Assembly: GCA_002633005.1 (NCBI GenBank)
Contig: NMRA01000088.1
Span: 443,074 to 507,073 of the forward strand
Direction: 5' to 3'
Source: Phoronis australis
Lineage: Eukaryota; Phoronida; Phoronidae
Length of the DNA: 64,000 nucleotides
The notes beneath the pieces were generated by a model. It searched no databases and had not been told where the DNA came from. It saw only the letters and a list, made by a program, of their open reading frames with translations. This document shows, in pieces, positions 1-12,551 of the stretch; position 1 is the stretch's first letter, and each line of letters opens with the position of its first letter. Made by a program: the position numbers and the translations under genes.

Positions 1-3000
1 CCCTATCAATGGCGCCTTTTGAATACCAGTGGCGCAATCTTACGAAACTTTGTCTCCCTCTAGTCAAATCGTTTTTGTAAAGGCAGAGTTGCTTTTAATC
101 AGAAATTATAACAGTCAGCTAACGTTTATGGTTATTGTTTAATTATACAGGTGAGATAAGGCGTCACCCAACGACGATTTCAACTAAATAACTTTGATCT
201 GAGACGCAATCAAAATGTGTCGCCATTATTGCCATGTGAAAGAATTCACTTCCGGTTAACAGAGGCCACTACTGAGCAGTAATTAAAACTACTCACAGTG
301 CACTTAACGTTATTAAATTTAAGCGTAATTAAGGAAAATTTAACACACGATCTTATTGTATTCAAGCTCTGTTTAGATGTGAATAGATTTTATTTTTGGT
401 CAGAATTGCAGCATTGGACGTCCATTTGATAAAATTTCGAAATTATGTAAACTGAATTAGTCACTTAGACTTTAGTCACAAGATGTTCCTCGGTAATGAC
501 AGAGGTAGCTGCGTAAGGGAAAAAGTGAAATTCTTTCGCTTGTAATACTTGAATATTGTGCTTAGCATTTGGTTAATACGTACATTGAATCACGTGTTAT
601 GGATTTAATCTTATTTTTTTTATTAATAATTTGACTGAATGGAAACAATTATTAATTTATTTGAAATTAAATTTACAGTTGAAGTTCACCTGTTTTAGAT
701 ATCTTGTCAGTTTTGGAAAATTTCTGTTGATCGTAGAAAAATATATTTTTGACAATGAAGTAACTCGAGTCATGTCTGGAGATCGTTTATCCGCACAATT
801 TCTATGTTTTAATTTCAGTTTCCTTTTCAAGAATTGGAAAATTCTTTACTACAGATTCAGTTTGGGCAACGCTTTCAATGTCCAGAAAGAAATAGTTGTC
901 GGTTCTAAATTTATGCAATGACGATATTCAGGCGTTTCCAAAATTGGGTTATCTGTAGACAGATAATACACATTAGACAAAAATCCCTTGATCGTGTTGT
1001 TTTCGAGTACAAAGCTGTTGGAAACAAGACCCGAAGTTAGAGCGATAATAGTCGAGATAGCCTTCACTACGTTGTAAATCTAACGGTCGTTCGATGGCCT
1101 GGTTTTCGATTTCCACCATCGTGGTTGTAGATTCATTCCTGTCGTTTCCGATTATTTGGTGTCCACAGTGCCTCATCAATTTACAAGCTCGTAGTCGTAG
1201 GTGTCATGGGTGGTGATAAATTTTCGATTTGTTTGCAAAACGAAGATAGAAACCACGAGCTGGATTCGTCTCCCAACTGTCAACGAGTTAGGCGAATGAT
1301 GTAATTTTAGCTTTTTAAACAAGTAAAATAACAATTGGGAATAATCGAGTAGTTTGCCGAGAGTTATTTTACAACAAATATGCCCTCCAAATAACCCCTG
1401 TGGCGTTCTATACAGTTTTCGGTTCACATCTATCCTTTTGTTTACCGAATACTTGTATTTTATTTAACTGCATAACTCATTTTTTGCTGTTAAGAATAGC
1501 CGTCAATACAACTCGACAGAAGCGGTTATTTTTAATCATCTTGTGGCTGGTAAAAATCTACTTTAAGCCTATCGCTGGTTTTCGCTCGGTTCGAAAGTTC
1601 ATGCATTGTAAATAAACGTTATGATAAACATATTCACGCTACTTGGATTCAAATTGGCCGGTCTACAATGGGCTGAAGAGCCCAATCTATAGCAAGAGCT
1701 GGTCGATCTTTCTACCACAAATTACCCGCTAAGTGGATCAGACAATGTTCAGTTTTATGTGGCTACGAAAAGCTAACAAATTGAAACTTTATAATTCCAA
1801 AATGACCGGAATTAAGACGATAAACTGTCAACTTAATTTACAAATCCCTTTCACGACTCCAGGGCTCAATAAATCAGTATCGGAGTCCTGCGTCGAAGGA
1901 CGTGTTAAAAGACTCTGGTATGTTTGAACGTAGTGACGTCGCGTGTATAGAGTTGTAAAGCGTCCATTGTTCTTGCGCTTGCTGGCGTACATAAATGACA
2001 TACGCGAGCTGACAGTTTTGGACACTTTGAAAACGCTTCATGTTAAAAACTTACTCAGACACGGCAAACGTCGACTGGCTACAAAGTCGTGGACAGATGA
2101 CAGGCGAAACGTGATCGTGTACAAAGACACTGGAGGGCCTTCTATAACCATACAAATTGGACTTGACTTTTGACCTTTTTGTAAGGCATTTTTACAGGCG
2201 AAAAGGTCATTTGGTGCAATTGCATTATTCATGTATGAACGATACTGATGTGAAGTTGAAATTATATTTTAAGGAATGACAAAATTCCAGCACAGTAGTG
2301 CAGAAAACTAAAATCTTTAAAAAATCGGGAAATTCCATTGCCTGAAAACATATTCATTTGACCGAATTTTCGTTTTTACTTTTGCACCATGTCCAAAATA
2401 ACCCCCTCTTGTAGTAGTTCACATTAAAGATGTCGGCGGATCATGATACAACTTTTGTAAAGGCTCGAAGTAATTTCCCACATTTGAGAACAATTTGTCT
2501 TTTTCTTAGAAGTTTTATTCGTTGGACTGTTACGTCCACGTTACTCTAACCAATAACCACTACTGCTAGGTTGCCTCTGAATCCTATAATTTTACCATTA
2601 CCTTTCATATCTTTGTGAATTTGAAATTAGCGAATAGTTATTTTAAATTCTGCTAGTTATGTCACCGCATGCACTATGAACTCTGCTTGGTTCTGAGAAA
2701 ATGAAGTCAAAGTAAACGAAATGATTTTAATTCATTTTGAAACAGGCGTTATGATTAAATATTTGAAAGTTTGCTGAATGAGATATTTATCACTGTTGTT
2801 TCTTTTTGCACCTGAAGATTTTTGTTTCATTCAATCGATACATCTTTTTAAGTATAGAAAATTTTTGCACGTGTAAATATTTTGGTTCGCTCGAGTCAGA
2901 TAGGTTACTTTTTATTGATTTTTAGCACAATGTATATGCACGTATAAATCTTTAACCATCATTTATGAATGAATTAACTCTCGCGTACTAGGAAAATAGT

Positions 3001-6000
3001 TTAGAGAGTTGTACACGAGTTTCAATAGAGGTTTGTTTGATTCATCAGTGTTCAGTGACCTCTGTTTATGCAAGGTTAAATACATTAACATGCTCTTATA
3101 TAGGTCATATTTTTGACACATATACTTATAAGCTATTATGGGCAGAGGAAACCGCTTCTGTTCATTTTCATAGTATGATAAACCCCACCAATTTCGCACA
3201 AATTCATTGTCGAAATTTCCCTTTTTCAATTTTCGAAGGCATCTACCACTGTTGTGAATGTTCGTAATTTTTCAAAATATTGTCAGAATTTGAACGTGGA
3301 AAAGCATTAATTTGGTGCTTGATGTCCTTTGTGACAAATAAGAAAACAAATCCGGGTGTCCTAAATTGGTGACATATTACCGTAATTATTTTATTTCTGA
3401 GAAGTTAGAATTCATAAAATTATTTGTTGATGTAAAAATTTGTTGTATTCCCTGATAATTGTTATCTTGGATCTCTGGTTAACATAAATAGGTAAATGCT
3501 CTCTGGTACAGGTATGAACAAACAAGAGTAAACAAATGATTCACTTGGCCGTGAATTTCAAGAGCAGGAAATTTGAAGGTTTAGTGGGACTGAGTTTTAG
3601 AATTTTTATTTTCAAATTTTGTTAATACAATATTTTGTGCAAATTATCAACCATTTTTCACGAGTGAGACGAATGACCTATTGTGTGAAATATCAAAGAA
3701 TTAAACGTAAAATTGAACACTGGTATAAAGATAAAATTTGAAAATTAAGTAGAAATCAAAACAATTCGTATCAACAAAAATGTATTTAATTGGTTTTCGT
3801 TTACGGTTCATGAAACGCTGATAATTCCAGATAACAAAATTTATATATTCTGTTTTGTTATTAGCTTGGAAAAACATAGCTCCTGAAAAAATCCATGTAA
3901 TTGTCATAATAGAGACAGTCTGCATATATATCAATTATCAAATCCTAATACTTGTATTGTCCAAATTATTGCTTTGTTTCAGGAACTAATTACTGTGAAA
4001 TGACAGGCATTATGGCACGCGAAAATTGATACAAAATTGAGTGGTGACGTTGGCAATTTTATTAAATGTGTCATTTATGCCAAGCTCTATGAAGCTAATG
4101 AATTTTTCAAATAATTTTCATATTTATTTTACGGTGAGAGATTTCACTTTCAAGCTCACAATTCTGCCTAGAGATACCATTACAAACAACCAAGAAATGC
4201 CGGTTTATATTTCACATGCAGTATTTTTATCGCGGTTTTTCTATTTTAGGATATAGTTATTTGTTAAATTTACAGCGCCCTCTACCAAATGTTCTTCTGG
4301 GACAGTGCAGATGCAATTGCCACATCTTGCTGAAACAAAGCTAATTTATTGACATTTGAATCGATATCTAAAAATCGTAATGTTTATCAGCAGAAAATTC
4401 ACTTGCTCGGCGAAAATAAACCGTCGTGTTCATTTTGTGAAGTGGTCAGCTTCGAACGGTAGTTCAACCTGGGCTTCAGAAAATAATGTAGGTGGGCTGA
4501 TATAACAATGAAGCCAGCGGATATTAACATTGAAACAGAGTGATGAAATTTTGATGTGGGTTGTTGTAAAATTAGAGGCGATCGGTATAACTTTGACTTC
4601 GCATTGGCACGAAGTGATAATATATTTGTGTGGTTTGGTATAACATTGATACTGATTGGTACAACATGTACATGGTACAATATAACACTGTTATCGGGGT
4701 TTACATCGTAGCAACAAATTTATGAAACTGTTTCAGTTTATTTAGAGGTCCATGCTATTGGCATGGATTGACATTGCAGTGATATAACGGGCCACCTGAG
4801 AGAAAGGGTAAATTTCTTTAGAATTTGACTTTTTAAAATTTATCACTTGGATAAAATGTAAACGCACATGGTGGAGCTCAGTCCCTGTGATTCAAATTTA
4901 CGATCTCAACCTACACAGCAATTGCAGAGGTTATTCCTGCGCTTTGCCAGAATTTTCACATCTATTCTTGCATGCAATAAATGATGGGTCTCTTATTTAG
5001 GCTATTTACAAGCAGAGCGAGGGTGTGTCACATCAAACTCGCTCTCCTAACGTCCGACTTCACCTCAACCTCTTGGTAAAAAGGGTTTGGAACAGATCTG
5101 GGCCCTGCTTGTGACTTTAACGATTTTTGGTTTGATGGTCCCATTTCACAATTGCTGAAAAAGATTTAGCTAGGCAATTATGAGCGCACCACAGTTTAAA
5201 AATAATTCATAGAACCTATCACAGTAACTAGCAATAATTTTGTGTATATTCTCAAAAACTTTGCAGTTGAGCTCTGAACCTCTAATTATTTTTCAGAAAT
5301 ATTTGTGTTTAGCATAAGACCGAATATTTAACTTAAGTCGAATTTCATGAAAAAGACCCTTGGCCAAAAACATGCCTCCAATACAACACGCTTTGTCGGT
5401 CCCCACTCGATTTCCTGATTTCGACAATTACCACGGTGTGTCAGGTATTTTAGAGTGAAAGATAAAATGTGCTTATTCTATAAATTTGCCAGGGCTTTAA
5501 ATTATGATTATGTAACTGAACTTAGTAAAGAATCGCTGTTACTATTTTGAAATGCCTCCACAGGAACCGGAAATGCAGTGGCTGAGCGCTCAGGCGCCAT
5601 TACCTAGATCTACCTACTGTATCAACGTATCAAACCCATCAAAACAAAGCAGTTCCCGTGTAATCCGTGAACTACTCTGCCGCTCCTTTTCAAAACCCAT
5701 CAATACGGTTAAAGGAACGCACCAGCTGAAGTAGCTCAGAAATGAGGTTAATCCATCTCTCCCTGTCAAGAAACTGATGCGCCGACAAACACGAGAAGTT
5801 ACTAAATACAAACACACAAATGAGCCCCTACGCAAACATTTTTGTCTAAGCTATCTTAGAGGAAAGGATCGGTCGATACACGAGTTGTGTTTTATTTGGG
5901 GATTTTTCGTTACATCCCGCGGGGTCTAGACGGGGTGAACGGGCACTAAGCTACAGTGCAAATGTGTCCAGTCAAGTCAAAATTAGATTATCACGTCACT

Positions 6001-7834
6001 ATCACCAACGAAGAAATTTTGTGTATATTTATTCTGGTTGGGGTATCTTTTATTCAGGAGGCAATAGCAAAAACGTTCAAAAACTTTCGCCCTTCGGTGA
6101 GTCATCTTACGGTAATTACGAATAATGGCTACAATACACTAAGGACAAAAAGAGCTATTTCTTTTGTTTTGTCTTTTGCCATGTGTCTGAACACTACCCC
6201 TATTCCCGTATGCACCTACATTGTGTCTAATTATGCTTCAAACTGTGTATTAACATGCTGATGCAGGAATTGCTTGAAGATCAAAACAGATTTTAGGTAA
6301 TAATCACTTATTGGGGTCCCGCATTTTTGGAACTTGTTTTGTCCGCTGAATTACAGTAATTATTCCGTTTCTGGTTTACAACTGCCAAAATTAAAGAGAT
6401 TCCTTAAATACCATTTCTGTATTTTCTTTACTTGAATGTATAAAAACTCCGCTGTTATCCTGAGCGTGTTAACATGTGTTTCTTGATTTTGTCAAAACGT
6501 AAGTAAAACCTCAAAGCGGTGTACTGCGCATGCGCGTTTCCGAAGCTCGTCACAGACTACAGTGAATTTCAGTTCTTCTCTTCCCTCTTTGGCTTTGATA
6601 GTTTTACACAAGATTGCCTTAGCAAGCCAGCAAATACTCACTGTTGCTTTTTTGCCTCTGAGCACGGTACAATTTTCCACGAGGACAAGTGTAGCACTGA
6701 AGGGACGGATTCAGGATCAAGACCTCAGAGGTGTCTAGTGATGGACAGACATCGGAGGGGGAGAAGCGGCACTTTATATTCACCCTCTGCAGCAATACAG
6801 CAGAGACCCCATTGTATACTCGCCTGGTCACAATAGAGGTATTTGGCAAGTGTCCATTCACTGGTGTAAATGCTATTTCAATCCAATAGCATAAGCCACA
6901 TCGTGTCGTGCGAATGAAGTAAAATTTAAAGTGAAATTATGTCTCGAGTTATCTCGGCGCTCACCTTAGGTATTAGTCGTGTTTTAACTTTAATTAATAT
7001 AAACAGACACGCGCGTTTTCTTGCCATTCACATAAGAAAAACTTACCTGCCCGGTGTGAAAACACCTTTGCGCACATCGTTGTTTTCTGGGCTACAAAAT
7101 CCTTTTTCACTCCACATCTGACAACTCTTTTTCAAGTTCTCTTGAGCATGTTTATTTTATTTCCATACCTTATTGAAAACAATCCGGACGAGAGTACTGA
7201 AACGAGTCGTCGTTAAGACAACAATTCTCTTTACCCCTGCTTGAGAGGAAATACTAGTAGCACGGACACCGAAATAGTCCAAAATCTTATCACTTTACGC
7301 CTGGGTAAATGTAGGGTCTTAATTCATTGGCGAAAACCAATAGCTTCTTCGAGGTTGCCGGAATTCTTAGTGCGCGCATACATATGTACATGTATGCGTA
7401 TACTGATTTTATTTTCTTCGCAAAGTTACATTAATGAGTAATCCTCGGCTTGTTTGACATTACACGAATTAGGTCTGGGGTTGGTGGAGGCTTCTCGCGT
7501 GCCCCCCACTGCTCTCAGATGGCTACACCAACCACAATGTTAAATCAAGGCGCGGATTTAATGTCTTGGGACACATACTTAGGATATCAGTTTTCTTCTT
7601 GGCATAATCTAATTGGTCGCTCCGTGCACTGAGAAATGCACACATTTTTGCAGGGTAGTCGGTTGTGCGATAGTTTTGACAACGTGTTTCTGAAGAATTA
7701 ATATGCAATTGGTGTACAGACTGTGTCGATCTGACGACGGAGAAAGTCAGATCCGACCAACAGTTATTACTACAACCGTAATCTTGAACGAATTTTCATG
7801 ATACTCTCTCAAAGACGGTTCGATTTCGGCAAAG
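1..7834. other. Gene-free AT-rich flank
   Basis: I see no supportable gene here. The open frames are short, overlap on both strands and match no family I recognise. One perfect NRF-1-type palindrome (GCGCATGCGC, 6526-6535) and a short hAT-terminus-like string near 6708-6722 are the only motifs I noted. The stretch is probably intergenic, or part of a very long first intron if the AP-2 promoter lies farther upstream. Confidence 0.5.
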
Positions 7835-8474
7835 GGGAGTTTTGACTTTTGCCATGACCAATATTATTGTGGCATGAGATGGAAACGACCATCATTGATT
7901 CCAGGCTGGATACGTGTACAGAGAAGCATTGCCTAACGGTAGATCACGTTGCAGGCGGGAACACCCTCTTTGGGCGACCGTTCAAATGGTACCCCTCAAC
8001 CTGTCACTCGTTGAACTGACATAAACATGACAAGCGGACGACATTTGAGCCGATCGCTTCAACCCACTTCAGCCCTGCACGGGAATCTCATCCGAGTCAA
8101 ATAGAACCCGTCTTTGTTACATTTGATTAGACCTAATTTGGCCAGATGATAGCNGGGAGTTTTGACTTTTGCCATGACCAATATTATTGTGGCATGAGAT
8201 GGAAAACGACCATCATTGATTCCAGGCTGGATACGTATACAGAGAAGCATTGCCTAACGGTAGATCACGTTGCAGGCGGGAACACCCTCTTTGGGCGACC
8301 GTTCAAATGGTACCCCTCAACCTGTCACTCGTTGAACTGACATAAACATGACAAGCGGACGACATTTGAGCCGATCGCTTCAACCCACTTCAGCCCTGCA
8401 CGGGAATCTCATCCGAGTCAAATAGAACCCGTCTTTGTTACATTTGATTAGACCTAATTTGGCCAGATGATAGC
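7835..8474. repeat. 320-bp direct duplication split by one N
   Basis: Bases 7835-8153 and 8155-8474 are nearly identical copies in the same orientation, separated by the single N at 8154. By eye the copies differ by one A-run indel (ggaaacg versus ggaaaacg) and one substitution (acgtgtac versus acgtatac). A duplication whose junction is exactly an assembly N is most simply two overlapping contig ends, or two haplotypes, that were not merged. No coding function is apparent. Confidence 0.9.
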
Positions 8475-10204
8475 ACCCAATAATACCGTCAACTGTTGTC
8501 TGCCGGAGCGTTTACCATCGGCTTGACTCGACTGGCTAGACCCTTCACGTTTCATTCACCGAGATTTCGTTGATGGCCGCGTAACAGCTAATGGGGCGGA
8601 ATTGGATGTTAGGGAGAAGGTGATCTAGTGGGTAATATGGCACGCATATTTGTTGAACTAAAAATCAAAAGCGTTGCTGCGGTAGCCGTGAAATAACCGG
8701 TGTCTTTAGCACAGGGTGGGAAGTACATAAGGGCTATGAATATAGAAAGAGGATACGGAAGCGAATCTAACGCAGAGTGGTTATTGTTGCGCAAATAAGA
8801 AAGTTTAACATGAATTGCTAAGCCACCTAAATTGCTTGTAAATCGCATAATTAACAATTATAGAAATAAGAATTGAGAGGCGTGTTAAAACTCCCATCGT
8901 TTTTGACCTGTCGTTGTAATGGGAATCTTCAGGATGAGAGCGTATGCCAGCGCTACCTTGGCCGCTCAGGAACTCGACTATCTACTGTGACTACATCGGC
9001 TACTCGTGGTCATTATCGAAACATTGTGTGTTGCCGTAGCAAAGGTTACATGGTGCAGTTATGTTCCAATGAAATTTACATGTGTAACGAGGGTTGGTTT
9101 GTTTGTTAAGGCTTGTCCGTGGAATTAGTAACAAGTCCTACACAAATCTAATAACATAGGATCTCTGCCGACGATTGGAACATCTTATTCAAGACTCCTG
9201 GAACTCCGGCAGCGAGCCGAATTCTGGAATCCGCGGTTCTCCGTCATTCACGAGCTAGTGTATTTTTAGACGTTTGGCTTCTCCTTGTTGATTTTTAAGA
9301 CTTATTTGTTTATAGATGATAAGTAGACCTGCGTTTTGGTGGTAGGTGTTATTCGCGGGTTGTTTTTAGGGGGAGCTGCACATGCGCGGTTAGGCGAAAA
9401 TAAAAAGACGAATTCCTGCAAAAAAAGGAATGAATGGACCGGACGAAGACGTCATCATCTGGGTGAGAACAATTTTATTGAAAAATGTCTTGTCTAACGG
9501 CAAACTTAATGTGTGCCATGCGGAGTCGTTGCTTCTTTCTTTAAGCAATGGCTTGCTTCAAATTAAATCACCTCAACTATAAAATGATTTGGGAACAGAT
9601 TTACATCTAATTGTGTAGGTTAATATTTCTTTTATATCGCATGAAATGAAATCGTTTAGACAGCTTAAGCCTGTTAGCTCTTTTGACACGACCAGTGTCT
9701 ATCGTTGTGACAAGCGTTCATTTTTCCGATGAACTGGTCGAGATTATCGAGTTTGCATGGTTTTTTAACTTCTATCGGACGCTTAATAGAGTTAGCCTAA
9801 TCACATTGCGGCCTTTTTAACCTCAGAGCCGTAATCACTGTTTATCGCGCTAATACGACCATGTCAGAGTTCATCTCTACTCACTTAACCGCAATTTAAT
9901 CCAAATGGAAAAATTCAAAGGAACTGAAGACACTGTCGCCTCCTGACGGCGAGGTTGACATCACCTTTTCTCTACCACCATCACCACCACCGTCATTATT
10001 ACCGTCGCCGCTGTCTTAAACCTTATACATACTCTGATTTTTCGACGTTGCACAAGACTAATCGAAGCGTGTAGACAGGTGTTCCGACACGGCTTTTCGA
10101 GTCAAAACTCGTATACGAAATCGGACAAACAGAGTGTGTACTCAGTAGCCCATGAGTCGTATACGATGTCGCATACTAAAAATCGGAGTGTGTAAACGGG
10201 ACTT
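8475..10204. other. Gene-free stretch
   Basis: No gene is supported. A short ATG frame at 9430-9462 reads MNGPDEDVIIW and runs in phase 0 into a GTGAGA donor-like sequence, so it is one of several possible but unproven first exons for the AP-2 gene. Bases 10106-10197 hold two degenerate direct copies of a unit containing the palindrome TCGTATACGA followed by ATCGG and GAGTGTGTA. Confidence 0.45.
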
Positions 10205-10497
10205 TAGTCATCTTCGTCGTCACCCTGATTTTCAACATCATTAGCATTGTGCCACCACCATCACACCACCATCGTCTTTGTGTCATCGTTGTCGTCGTCA
10301 TGATCATCATAATCACCATATCGTGGTCATCACAACCATCGTCATTGCCAATCCTGACGTCATCATCATCATCATCATCGTCATTGTCGTTATCGTCATC
10401 ATCATCATCATCGTCGTCGTCATCATCATCATCATCATTATCATCATCATCATTATCATCACCATCATACTCGTCATCACCACCATCACCACCACGC
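10205..10497. repeat. Imperfect ATC/GAT trinucleotide microsatellite
   Basis: A long tract is dominated by ATC, GTC and ACC triplets on the plus strand, purest around 10360-10470, with a looser prelude at 9971-10015. Because the unit is three bases, all frames on both strands stay open and give poly-Ser, poly-Ile, poly-Asp or poly-Met conceptual peptides. I do not consider these real proteins. Confidence 0.9.
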
Positions 10498-11670
10498 AAG
10501 AGCTCATGATCGTTGTCTTACAAAGACAACTACTAAAGAGGGCACTGCTTCAAAGGCTTGCTTACAGAGGAACAATGGTTCCGCTTCCTGTGCAGCCACG
10601 TGGTTGATGCACTCAAAAGTTGGTGGAAATAGGTCAAACGAGGTCGTTTTATTTTGCACGAGTGAGTGATTTGGTAAACAAGACTCGTACAATGAGCAAC
10701 CAGAAGTGTTGTTTAACACTTAACTGAATGAATCAATTTCCGCCTTTCATGTTGCAGTGTGTGTTCGATCTTATGTTGGATGGAATACACAAATGTACGC
10801 AGTAATCAATTAGCAGTGTATTTGGTAGTACAGCAGCATGCTAATCATAGCTGGCTCTGAAACGTGGTCCCCATAACCGCGGTCTTAAGTTGTAAACTTC
10901 TCTTTTGCTGAGAACCGAACTTTGCACATGTTAGGCATAGTTGGTACGTCGTTTTTGAGCCAGACGAAGAATCCTATGACAACAAAACTCGCAAATAATC
11001 TACTCTCTCTGTGAGGATCATTTCGGAGGTCAGTAACCTCACATAAGCGCGTTTAATGAAATTCATGTGTCTCGTTTTCAAAGTAAAGGTGGAAGGCGGC
11101 AACAAGGAGATTTTGCTGTTTCAGAATCATTAATATGTACATACAGTTATCTTTCACTTGTTAATTGATAATCGCACTCCTATTTGGATTTAAAACCAAA
11201 TCGACATACGGTGAACAAGTTACGTAGACTTGTAAACAACGCTTTCAAATTTACTTGATTATTAAAAAACGTTAAGTTGGTTTAAGAATCATGGCTCCTT
11301 GAAAATTTCTCGAAGTTACAATGAAAATGTATTAATTTTAACTATCGTGACTTCAGGTTCATCCTCATTTCTCCAGTTGTGGCAAATGAGCTCCCATTTG
11401 ATCAACAAGAAAACGGGTCGCTTATCACGAAACATGAATAATGTGGAGATGATTACCAGTGCTCCCGTACAAAGGCGAGTGTCCCTCCATTGTATGCTCG
11501 GCTGTGATCAACACAATTGAGAAATAACCTGCAAATGTCAAGGGGAATCATTGTTAACACGATTGACTCTATGAGATATGGGCTTAAGCCACTACCCTTT
11601 GTTCTTTTTGTTTGGGACTTCCTGTTGCCACACTTTCATGTCGCCGAATATCTAGCCGTAGACGCAAAAA

Positions 11671-11790
11671 TCTCGCGAATAAAAGTGTGGCCACGTGCTT
11701 CACTTGCAATCGACGTGGCGACATCTCGTGAAGTTATGCGTCTTCGCGAGGTTCTTGTACGCCTAGAGAACGTTCCGTGGATCTAGTTTC
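11671..11790 (+). repeat. Dispersed repeat family, copy A
   Basis: This copy shares with 12200-12330 and 56945-57070 the ordered blocks: a CTCGCGA start, a purine-rich spacer, a CACGTGCTT core, CTTGCAAT, then ACATCTCG, GAAG and a TTGCG-like block. The core here reads GCCACGTGCTT rather than GATCACGTGC. No terminal inverted repeat is clear, so I cannot assign a transposon class. Confidence 0.6.
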
Positions 11791-12199
11791 TTGCGAACAA
11801 GGAAATATCTCACAAGAACTCGCAAACCCACGCGAGTGAAAAGTGAGTAATTCGCGAACATGTTCGGAAACTGAAGCCTATAATCCTAGCAAAACAGCAG
11901 GCTCTGACGAGATGGACGGCGACCTTGGATTGTTGAAGTGTGGGAGTGAATTTACTGTTTCCCTTCCAAAACTAAAAATTTTGCCGCAAGTGCATGTTAA
12001 TGTCTTGCGGTCTACGGAACATAGCCCTGGTGTTAGCTGTCAAGAGGATGCATTATGTTAATGTTTGATTCACTTAGCCATTTTGCAACCTTTTACTGTG
12101 ACAGTTGAATTGTGTGAAATGTCGTGTTCCCCACTCGTTAGCTACCACATTGGTAAAAATGGAAGCAATTGTCCAGGGGCGCGCTCTATAAACCTAAGA

Positions 12200-12330
12200 C
12201 ACTCGCGAGTAAAGTTATGTGATCACGTGCTTTGTTTGCAATACATGGCGACATCTCGCGAAGACTTGCGTGAACGGGCTTTTTTCGCAAGAAACTTGCT
12301 CTATAGTACTACGGAACACAGCCCATTTCG
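12200..12330 (+). repeat. Dispersed repeat family, copy B
   Basis: This copy starts with ACTCGCGAGTAAAG, has the GATCACGTGC core, then TTTGCAATACATG, GCGACATCTCGCGAAGACTT and ends near a GGAACACAGCCC block. It is the copy closest to 56945-57070 around the core. A GGAACATAGCCC block also lies at about 12017-12028, between copies A and B, which suggests that the two neighbouring copies came from a local duplication. Confidence 0.65.
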
Positions 12331-12526
12331 TATATGCAACTCTGACTAAGCTCATATTGTCGCCAACGGAATCGTCATGCAGCTACATGTATTCTTTATC
12401 GGAGATCCATAACGACGTGCTTGGCAACCAAATCAAATTCATTCTTTAAGCTGTGTTCCTTTCTAAAAAAAAAGAAAAACAAAACAAAAAGGAAGATGAT
12501 AAAAATGGACTAATAAGAAATGTTTG

Positions 12527-12551
12527 TATATATATATATATATATATATAT
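12527..12551. repeat. (TA)n microsatellite
   Basis: About twelve uninterrupted TA units lie in non-coding sequence. It is visible directly and likely to be length-polymorphic. Confidence 0.95.

Noticed and set aside
6519-6836. 105-codon plus-strand frame and a hAT-like GGACGGATTCAGGAT string
   Set aside because: The peptide is not recognisable and I found no matching inverted terminus to define an element.
10176-10607. Overlapping poly-Asp, poly-Ser, poly-Ile and poly-Met open frames
   Set aside because: All are readings of the same ATC/GAT microsatellite in different frames; there is no non-repetitive coding sequence attached.
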